Below, one piece after another: positions 5,742 through 11,170 of a stretch of 11,170 nt of DNA. The notes below the pieces were generated by a model. That model was given only the letters and a program-made list of their open reading frames with translations, ran no database searches and was not told where the DNA came from. Origin of the DNA: Candidatus Bipolaricaulota bacterium (GTDB lineage: Bacteria; Bipolaricaulota; Bipolaricaulia; RBG-16-55-9); NCBI GenBank assembly GCA_027021605.1, contig JALUUA010000145.1:1-11170 (forward strand). The letters run 5' to 3'. The position numbers and the translations under genes were made by a program. The first letter of the stretch is position 1, and each line of letters opens with the position of its first letter.

Positions 5742-6973
5742 CACGCTCCCCCCTCCAGCGCGCGGCGGTAGAAGGCGTGGGTCCGCTCGGCGATCGCGTT
5801 CCAGGAATATTCGTTCAATACCCGCTCCCGGGCGCGCTCCCCCAGCCGGCGGGCCTCCTTGGGGTTCTCGAGCGCCCAGAGGATGCGCTCGGCGAGCATC
5901 TCGGGGTCGCCGGGGGGCACGAGCAGCCCGTCTCGTCCGTGAGTTACGATCTCCCGAACGGGCGGGATCTCCGTGGAAATCACCGGCTTGCCGCAGGCCA
6001 TCGCCTCCAGGAGGGTGAGCGGCTGGGCGGGGAGCGCGATCGCCGTCCGGAACGGAAGCGCGACCACATCGGCGGCGGCCAGGTAGGGCCGCGGGTCGGT
6101 TGTCCGCGACACCCGGAGAATCCGCGCCCGGGCCGGGTGCCGGGCTACAAGCTGAGTGATCCGGCGCTCGGCGGCGTCGGGCCGCAGCACCAACGCGAGC
6201 CGCGCCTCGGGGTGGACCGCCGCCACGCGGGCGAACGCCTCCAGGAGCGCGTCGACCCCCCGCAGCAGCTGGGCCTTCCCGTAAAACAGGATCACGGGGG
6301 CCTCCGGGGGCAGTCCCAGCCCCTCCCGGGCCTCCTCGGGAGGAGGGAGGCCGAGGGCGAGCCCGGGGTCCACACCCGAGGGGATGTGCCAGACGGGACA
6401 GTCCAGAAGGGGCTCCAAGGCTTCCTTGAGGGAGCGGGTGGGGACGGCCACCGCCCGGGGGCTCCGGGAGCGCAGCGCCCGTGCGAGCCCCCGCAGCGAC
6501 AGCCCCACGTTGAGCAGCGTCCCCAGGCTCCACAGCTTGGGCTCCCGGAGCCACGCCCGTGGGGGCACGGCCCGAAGGTCCCGCAGGGAGAACCAGCCCG
6601 CGTGCAGCGAGAAGACCCACGGCACCCCCCAGGGCCGCGAGACGAGCACCGTCCCCGGCCCGCCGTGGACGTCGAGGAGGTCGGGCTCCTCCTCCCTCAG
6701 GAGGGCGCGGATCGCGCGGGCCCGCGTGCGCATGTAGCCGTACGGGTGCCCCCCGAGGGCGAAGACCGCCATCCCCGGCTCGATCGGCAGCTCCCTCACG
6801 GAGGAGATGCGCATCTGCGTCGTGAGGATCAAGAAGCGGTACCCCTGCGGCAGGAGCCTCCGGCTCACCTCCAAGACGTGCTTGGAGAAGCCGCTGTAGG
6901 GGTCCAAGCGCTCCTTGAAGATCACCACCCGCACCTCTCGGCCCTTGTTCTTGCTGTTGGCCCTCGACGTCAC
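5741..6973 (-). CDS. GT4-type glycosyltransferase (GT-B fold)
   Basis: The 410-residue protein should transfer a sugar from an activated donor to a growing glycan or lipid acceptor on the cytoplasmic side. The N-terminal Rossmann half runs from VVIFKERLDPYSGFSKHV and includes DLLDVHGG (98-105) and FSLHAGW (121-127). The linker has IPSGVD (197-202). The donor half has ILFYGKAQLLRGVDALLEAF (228-247), ADVVALPFR (301-309), PLTLLEAMACGKPVIS (318-333) and DGLLVPPGDPEML (348-360). The second Glu of the GT4 E-x7-E motif is Glu323; the first position is Pro315, so the motif is incomplete. The GTG at 6973 overlaps the stop of the membrane protein gene by 4 nt. The N-terminal residues 2-11 are a low-complexity Asn/Ser/Lys segment from a hexamer tract. 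The acceptor and sugar are unknown. Confidence 0.88.
   Translation of the reverse strand: MTSRANSKNKGREVRVVIFKERLDPYSGFSKHVLEVSRRLLPQGYRFLILTTQMRISSVRELPIEPGMAVFALGGHPYGYMRTRARAIRALLREEEPDLLDVHGGPGTVLVSRPWGVPWVFSLHAGWFSLRDLRAVPPRAWLREPKLWSLGTLLNVGLSLRGLARALRSRSPRAVAVPTRSLKEALEPLLDCPVWHIPSGVDPGLALGLPPPEEAREGLGLPPEAPVILFYGKAQLLRGVDALLEAFARVAAVHPEARLALVLRPDAAERRITQLVARHPARARILRVSRTTDPRPYLAAADVVALPFRTAIALPAQPLTLLEAMACGKPVISTEIPPVREIVTHGRDGLLVPPGDPEMLAERILWALENPKEARRLGERARERVLNEYSWNAIAERTHAFYRRALEGGA
6943..6959 (-). repeat. Short CAANAN hexamer tract at glycosyltransferase N-terminus
   Basis: On the minus strand this reads as CAACAG, CAAGAA, then CAAGG. It shares the 10-mer CAAGAACAAG with the tract in the cas8c tail but is read in another frame here, giving Asn-Ser-Lys-Asn-Lys instead of Gln-Glu-Gln. 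It is short, so chance cannot be excluded. Confidence 0.5.
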
Positions 6974-9840
6974 GGGAGATCATCCCTTTCCCTTGTGTGG
7001 TCGCGCCTCCTTCCGAGGGCAAACTCAAACTCAAGCTCGAAATCGAAATCCGAAGCGCCCGCGGGCAGCTCGTAGAGGTGCCCGATCCACCAGGAGCGCT
7101 GCGGCCGCACCCGGAGGGGCTCTCCCCCCTCGGCGTTTGCTTTCAAGAAGCGCCGCTCCCAGTAGACGGGGCCGTAGAAGCCGTAAAGCGCGATCCCCCT
7201 CTCGGGGTCCGGCCGAGCCCGCCGCAGGTCCTCCAAGCGCTCGAGGAGGGCCTCGGGGGAGCGCACCCAAGCCACCCGGCGGAGCAGCTCCTCGAAGCGG
7301 GGCTCCTCCCCGCGCAGCGTCCGGGTGGGCACGGCGTAGGCCAAGTTGAGGACGAAGGGCTTGTTCGTGAGGGTGCGCAGGCGAACCCGGTGCCCGCCCG
7401 CCCGCAGGCGGAGGCGCTCCACCTCCACAAAGCGATACCCGGGGGAGGGCAGGATCTCCAGCTCCCGGGCGTAGAGGCCGTCGACGTCGACCTCCACCCG
7501 GGCCCCCAAGGGGGCGGCCACCCGCAGGAAGAGCGCGTACTCCCCATTGTCGATAATCCGAAGGGGAACGGCCAGTTCCGCGCCCTCCGTCCGGGTGGCC
7601 GCCAGCTTGTAGCCCTGAGCCCCCTCGGGGCCGAAGAGGCCGTAGCGCTCGCTAAACTTCACGAAGTTAAACGCCGTGATGTTGAGCCAGCGGTGGTCCC
7701 ACCAGGGGCGCGCCCCCTCCCCGTAGCCCGGGTTCGGGTAGCCCACGGCCCCCGCGTCGCCCACGCCGCGCGCCGCATCGGCGGCGAGCAGCCCCAACAG
7801 CAGCTCCCGGGGGCCGCCGTTCGCGTACACGAGGAGCCGGGGGCCGAGCTCCGAGGCCCAGCGCCGGAACGTCGTCCACCCCAGATCCCCCTCGCCCACG
7901 GACAGAAGCCCCACCCGCCGCGGATCGACCCCCGCCTCCAGGAGCGCAACCCCCTCCTCCAGGGAGCCCCCGAACGCGATCACCCCGTCCAGGGGCAGGG
8001 GCACGGGCGCCCGGATGGGCGTTGAGATGGTCGTTGAGAACGGCATTGGGGTCGACGTTGCGGCCGTCGCCGTCGGGCCGGTCGCTCCCCCGAAGGCGTT
8101 CTCGAAGACGGCTACCCCCTCGCGCTCGAAGCGCAGCACGAGGTCGCGCTGGGCGTCCAGGGCGCGGCGGACGCGCACAAACTCCTCCGGCCAGACGGGG
8201 TCCTCCACGTCGTCGTGAAAGACGAGGTAGCGAAAGCCCCCCAGCGTCAGATACGCCCCCAAGGCCCGGGAGTTGCCCTCGTAGAGCAGGCGGCGGTACG
8301 CGTACATCAAGTAGAGCTGGTTGAGGAGGGGCGAGCCCGTGACGCCCTCGAGCGAGGGCCCGCCGTGGAGCAGCAGGAGGGCCTCATCTTGTGTTTTCTT
8401 GCCCAGGTTCCAGCGCAGCGGCCGCGCCCCCATGGGGGGGAGGTAGAGCGTCCGCTCCCCCGCGACGATCCCCATGGCCTCGCGGTACGCCTCGGGCAGC
8501 GGCACGGGGCGGAACACCCCCCCGACGTCCCCCGCGGCCAGGGGGCGAAACGCCGGGTGGAGGGCAAACGGGAGCAGCACCGCCCCGAGGAGGGCGACCG
8601 AGATCCCCCTCCGGGCCCGGGGGAGAAGGGCCCCCAGCCGCGAGGAGAGGGAGGCGAGCCCCAGCCCCGAGAGCACCGCGAGCATCAGCGAGGCCAGGAG
8701 GAGCCAGCGGTCGGGGTTGCGCAGCACCGCCAGGACCCCGCGGGCCGGGGCGCCCCAGGGCCCGGGGAGCTCCGTGAGCGCGAGGAGCACACGGTACCCC
8801 GAGAGCGGGTAATAGACGCCCGTGGCGAGGAAGGCCGATCCGAGCCACAGGGCCCCAAGCCCGAGGACGAGGGGGCTCCTCCGGAAGCGCCACAGCGCCC
8901 CGAGGGCCAGCACAGGGAAGAGGGCAAACGCCAGGGTCGGCCCGCCGTAGCGGGCCCAGAGATCGTCGAGGAAGACGTACGTCCCCGCGCGGAACGTCTC
9001 GGGGAGCGAGAGCCCCAGGGGGAGCACGAGCCGGGGGAGGAGGGGGCCGGACCAGGCCGCCAGGAGCCCCGGGGGCACGGAGGCGGTGGCCGCCGTGGTG
9101 AGCCCCGGTCCGCTGAGCCCCAGCATCAGGCCGTAGGGCAAAAGCCCCAGCGCTGCGACGACCCCCCAGGCGCGCAGCGCGGGCAGGGGCGTGGGGACGG
9201 GCAGGGGCGAGGGGAGGGGGTGCCGCCCTCCGCCCCCGAGGGCGGCAAAGAGGGCCAAGACCGTGAGCGCCCCGAACCCCAGGACGACGAGGTGGATCGC
9301 CGGGTTGATCCAGAGGAGCAGGGCGGCCAGCCCCGCCCACGCCCATCCCCCCCGGGGCCGAGGGGCAGAGATCGCCCGAAGAAACGCCAAGATCATCCAG
9401 GGCAGCAGCCCCATCCCCAGGAAGAGGGTGTGGAGCTGATGGGCCTTGGAGGCGAGCGTGAGGACCCCGTACAAGAGCCCCGCCGCAAACGGGCCCAGGA
9501 CCTCGGGGGCAAGCCCCAGCAGGCGCCGGACGTAGAGCGTCAGGCGGAAGGCCCCCAGCGCCGCCAGCAGCGCCCCCAACAGCAGCCCCAGCGGGATGAG
9601 CGGGAGGTAGCGAAACGGGGTGCCCAACAGGGAATAGCGCCCGCGCACCTCGGGCCACTGATAGTACTCGTTCCAGATGGCCACAAGAAAATCCCCGATC
9701 TGGTGGGGGTGCATCAGCGGGATGAGGTCGTCGAAGGCGAGCCACCCCTCGCGCGACCCCAAGGACGCGAGCGGAACCCGCACGAGGAGGACGACCGCGA
9801 ACGCCAAGCCCAGCTGCGCCCACCCCTGCCGCCGCTCCAT
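6970..9840 (-). CDS. Large polytopic membrane protein with predicted extracytoplasmic domain, GT-C/YfhO-like
   Basis: The 956-residue protein has a membrane half (about 1-430) and a soluble half (about 430-956), probably on the outer face. The first membrane segment is at about 8-26; around ten further hydrophobic segments follow, including about 80-97, 115-130, 140-154, 168-200, 226-242, 300-316, 323-340, 379-397 and 414-428. The first outside loop carries LAFDDLIPLMHP with Asp37-Asp38, where GT-C glycosyltransferases usually hold an acidic motif. VLRNPDRWLLLASLMLA (372-388) and LGGFRYLVFHDD (533-544) resemble the 'R-x-P-x-R' and 'G-x-RY-h-V' stretches of YfhO/GT-C-type proteins. The soluble part is split by a Thr/Pro linker (about 586-617); its last 340 residues look beta-rich and ligand-binding in style but I do not recognise them. 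The ATG at 9840 follows the upstream stop by 6 nt with AAGGG just before it. Glycan transfer on the outer face is an inference. Confidence 0.72.
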   Translation of the reverse strand: MERRQGWAQLGLAFAVVLLVRVPLASLGSREGWLAFDDLIPLMHPHQIGDFLVAIWNEYYQWPEVRGRYSLLGTPFRYLPLIPLGLLLGALLAALGAFRLTLYVRRLLGLAPEVLGPFAAGLLYGVLTLASKAHQLHTLFLGMGLLPWMILAFLRAISAPRPRGGWAWAGLAALLLWINPAIHLVVLGFGALTVLALFAALGGGGRHPLPSPLPVPTPLPALRAWGVVAALGLLPYGLMLGLSGPGLTTAATASVPPGLLAAWSGPLLPRLVLPLGLSLPETFRAGTYVFLDDLWARYGGPTLAFALFPVLALGALWRFRRSPLVLGLGALWLGSAFLATGVYYPLSGYRVLLALTELPGPWGAPARGVLAVLRNPDRWLLLASLMLAVLSGLGLASLSSRLGALLPRARRGISVALLGAVLLPFALHPAFRPLAAGDVGGVFRPVPLPEAYREAMGIVAGERTLYLPPMGARPLRWNLGKKTQDEALLLLHGGPSLEGVTGSPLLNQLYLMYAYRRLLYEGNSRALGAYLTLGGFRYLVFHDDVEDPVWPEEFVRVRRALDAQRDLVLRFEREGVAVFENAFGGATGPTATAATSTPMPFSTTISTPIRAPVPLPLDGVIAFGGSLEEGVALLEAGVDPRRVGLLSVGEGDLGWTTFRRWASELGPRLLVYANGGPRELLLGLLAADAARGVGDAGAVGYPNPGYGEGARPWWDHRWLNITAFNFVKFSERYGLFGPEGAQGYKLAATRTEGAELAVPLRIIDNGEYALFLRVAAPLGARVEVDVDGLYARELEILPSPGYRFVEVERLRLRAGGHRVRLRTLTNKPFVLNLAYAVPTRTLRGEEPRFEELLRRVAWVRSPEALLERLEDLRRARPDPERGIALYGFYGPVYWERRFLKANAEGGEPLRVRPQRSWWIGHLYELPAGASDFDFELEFEFALGRRRDHTRERDDLP
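7021..7050. repeat. Hexanucleotide tract at membrane protein C-terminus
   Basis: Five adjacent hexamers occur here: AAACTC twice, AAGCTC, then GAAATC twice (plus-strand reading). On the coding minus strand they give DFDFELEFEF, an alternating acidic-hydrophobic stretch 13 residues before the end of the repeatless C-terminal tail GRRRDH. The tract lies within 60 bp of the tract at the start of the next gene. Confidence 0.75.
7990..8085 (-). repeat. Low-complexity Thr/Ala/Pro linker coding tract
   Basis: This codes residues 586-617 of the membrane protein, a Thr/Ala/Ser/Pro-rich linker ending in PVPLPL. TTCTCAACGACC and ATCTCAACGCCC sit side by side as a 12-bp near repeat, and CCC alternates with GTG or CTG near the end. 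It divides the soluble half into two parts and is likely an unstructured spacer. Confidence 0.6.
9181..9219 (-). repeat. Pro-X dipeptide (hexanucleotide) tract in a membrane protein loop
   Basis: This codes residues 208-220, PLPSPLPVPTPLP, with CCC at every second codon. It lies between two membrane segments and probably forms a stiff loop. It is another period-6 tract within the same gene. Confidence 0.7.
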
Positions 9841-9846
9841 GGGCCC

Positions 9847-11170
9847 TTACCGTCCTCCCCCTCCGGGGGGGAGCGGCACCCTCCGGAGCCACTCCCGCCA
9901 GACCCAGCGGTCCCCCCCCTCCGCCAAGACGAGCAGCCGCAGGGTCAGCTCCCCCATCTCTCCCCTGTCGTCCTCCTGGCCGTCCCGGGGCAGCTCGAGC
10001 GCCGCGCGCCGCGCGAGCGCCCGGGCGCCGCCGCGCAGGGGGACCGTCTCCGCCCAGCCCGGGTTCGGGACCCCGAGGGCGGTCCCCCGCCAGGGGGCGT
10101 GGAGCAGAACCCGGGTCAGGTCGCGCCCCAGCGTCTCGGGCGCGGGCGGCCGGTGGGCGAACGCCAGCCACCCGCCCCGACCGCTCCTCAGGAAGAAGGG
10201 GTTATACAGGCGGAGCGGGCGCCCCCGCACCGCCTCGGGCCCCGCCTCAAAGGCGTTCTGGAACTCCCGGTAGCCGTAGAGGGACGGACCCGCCAGCTCG
10301 GCCACGCCGCCGTATTCCCCCTGGTAGTGCCCCTCCAGGAGGGCCCGGGCGGCGGCCCCCTCGCGGGTGAGCCGGGCGGTCTGGGACCACCAGGTGCTCA
10401 GCCGCCCCACGAGGAGGACGCCCGGCGTGGCCGCCGTCGGAGGGGTCCGCAGCCGCCCGTCGGCGGTCAGAAGCGCCCGCAGGGGGTGGGTGGTGGTGGG
10501 CGTAAGGAGTACGAGCCCCCGCCGCAGCCGGTCCCGCAGCGCCTCGAGCCCCTCCTCGGTCGGCCCCCACGGGAGGAGGAACTCCACGGGGAGGGCGTCC
10601 TCCACCGGGCCGCGGTGGCCCTCCAGGGGGGTGAAGACGATCACCGTCGCCGGATCGCGCCCCCGGCTCAGCTCCGCCAGGCCCTCCCGGTCGAGGGGGA
10701 GGACCCGCAGCGGGGGATCGAGCCGCCGTGCCCACCGCAGGAACGCCTCGGCGTAGGCCCTCGCCCCCTCGCTCAGGGACTCCGTCAGGACGTACGCGGT
10801 CCGGTTCGACTCGGGGTCGGGGGCGAAGTCGCTCCAAGCCTCGAGGAGCAGCGTCACGCGCTCGTAGCCCGCGGCCCGGAGATCGACCTCCACCGCCAGG
10901 GTTCCGTCCCCCACCCACCGGGGCTGGAACGCCTGCAGCTGGAGCCGCTCGGGCAGGTCGGGCACGGCCACGGGGATCGTCCGGTAGCGCTCCTGGTCGT
11001 CCTCCACCCGAAGCGCGTACGAGCGGCCCTCCCGAAAGGGGTGACGGACCGTCAAGACGAGCTCCCCGCCGGGGGCGGCGGTCGCGGGCTCCGCGTCCCA
11101 GGTGAGGACCTCCCGGCCGTCGAGGAGGACCCGGGCCGGTCCCGCAGGCCGCGCGCCCGCCTGGACGAAC
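9847..11170 (-). CDS. Unrecognised protein, 5' end outside window
   Basis: The frame is open from the right edge to the TAA at 9847-9849, giving at least 440 residues with the N-terminus missing. An internal TTG at 11055 is not the likely start, because the upstream codons (VLLDGREVLTWD, then PGGELVLTVRHPFREG) read as ordinary protein. I do not recognise the family. The visible part begins with beta-rich segments (ELVLTVRHPF, LAVEVDLRAAGYERVTLLLEA) of the sort found in Ig-like or carbohydrate-binding modules. An alpha/beta region follows (ATVIVFTPLEGHRG, RRGLVLLTPTTTHPL, GVLLVGRLSTWW), then a part rich in aromatic residues (YGYREFQNAF, RLYNPFFLRSGRGGWLAFAH). No membrane segment is visible. 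The C-terminus is a short Pro/Gly run. The gene lies 6 nt before the large membrane protein gene, so the two probably work together at the cell surface, but this is inference only. Confidence 0.6.
   Translation of the reverse strand, partial: FVQAGARPAGPARVLLDGREVLTWDAEPATAAPGGELVLTVRHPFREGRSYALRVEDDQERYRTIPVAVPDLPERLQLQAFQPRWVGDGTLAVEVDLRAAGYERVTLLLEAWSDFAPDPESNRTAYVLTESLSEGARAYAEAFLRWARRLDPPLRVLPLDREGLAELSRGRDPATVIVFTPLEGHRGPVEDALPVEFLLPWGPTEEGLEALRDRLRRGLVLLTPTTTHPLRALLTADGRLRTPPTAATPGVLLVGRLSTWWSQTARLTREGAAARALLEGHYQGEYGGVAELAGPSLYGYREFQNAFEAGPEAVRGRPLRLYNPFFLRSGRGGWLAFAHRPPAPETLGRDLTRVLLHAPWRGTALGVPNPGWAETVPLRGGARALARRAALELPRDGQEDDRGEMGELTLRLLVLAEGGDRWVWREWLRRVPLPPGGGGR

Noticed and set aside
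5742..7034. Long open frame on the minus strand joined in frame to the nucleotidyltransferase-like gene, giving 699 codons
   Set aside because: The upstream 430 residues are Arg/Gly/Pro/Ala noise and lie within the glycosyltransferase gene in another frame, a common effect in very GC-rich DNA. The true gene starts at 5741 or 5744.
5777..7075. Plus-strand open frame of 432 codons opposite the glycosyltransferase
   Set aside because: It is antisense to a well-supported gene, lacks recognisable motifs and is explained by low stop frequency at high GC.
8963..8974. Self-targeting by spacer 1, which shares TCGTCGAGGAAG with this site
   Set aside because: Only 12 bases match and the flanks diverge at once; this is expected by chance in GC-rich DNA.
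8384..10171. Minus-strand open frame of 595 codons
   Set aside because: It overlaps the real membrane protein gene and the unrecognised upstream gene in another frame and its composition is Gly/Ala/Arg/Pro only; no domain is recognisable.

Overview
The window holds two unrelated blocks that converge near position 4306. The left block (1-4295, plus strand) is the 3' half of a type I-C CRISPR-Cas locus: the end of cas8c, then cas7, cas4, cas1 and cas2, a leader of about 180 bp, and an array of 11 intact 37-bp repeats plus a truncated twelfth, with 11 spacers of 35-40 bp. The genes are packed as one operon (4-nt overlap at cas4/cas1, gaps of 5, 18 and 6 nt elsewhere). cas3, cas5 and the start of cas8c should lie just upstream of position 1. 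Cas8c/Cas7 (with Cas5 off-window) would form Cascade; Cas1, Cas2 and Cas4 would acquire spacers.

The right block (4307-11170, minus strand) reads towards the array and looks like one operon for surface-glycan or glycolipid assembly. In transcription order it has: an unrecognised protein cut by the right window edge; a 956-residue polytopic membrane protein with a large predicted extracytoplasmic part, resembling GT-C/YfhO-type proteins; a GT4-type glycosyltransferase; a small nucleotidyltransferase-like protein; and a dTMP-kinase-like P-loop kinase. Every junction is an overlap or a gap of 1-6 nt. These functions come from motifs and context; the substrate cannot be read from the sequence.

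The two convergent units meet at a perfect 12-bp-stem hairpin (4289-4317). Its left arm lies partly in the truncated last CRISPR repeat, and its right arm holds the last codons and stop of the kinase gene.

The organism is a GC-rich bacterium. The cas block is nearer 60% GC, while parts of the right block exceed 75-80%. Arg/Leu/Pro-rich, Lys-poor proteins and a very stable repeat hairpin would suit a thermophile, but I cannot name the lineage. The parts least explained by standard annotation are the repeat architecture and its 3' end, a spacer that is a near-perfect palindrome at its seed end, and hexanucleotide tandem tracts at gene ends and linkers of unrelated genes. I found no RNA genes, insertion sequences or convincing new defence system.
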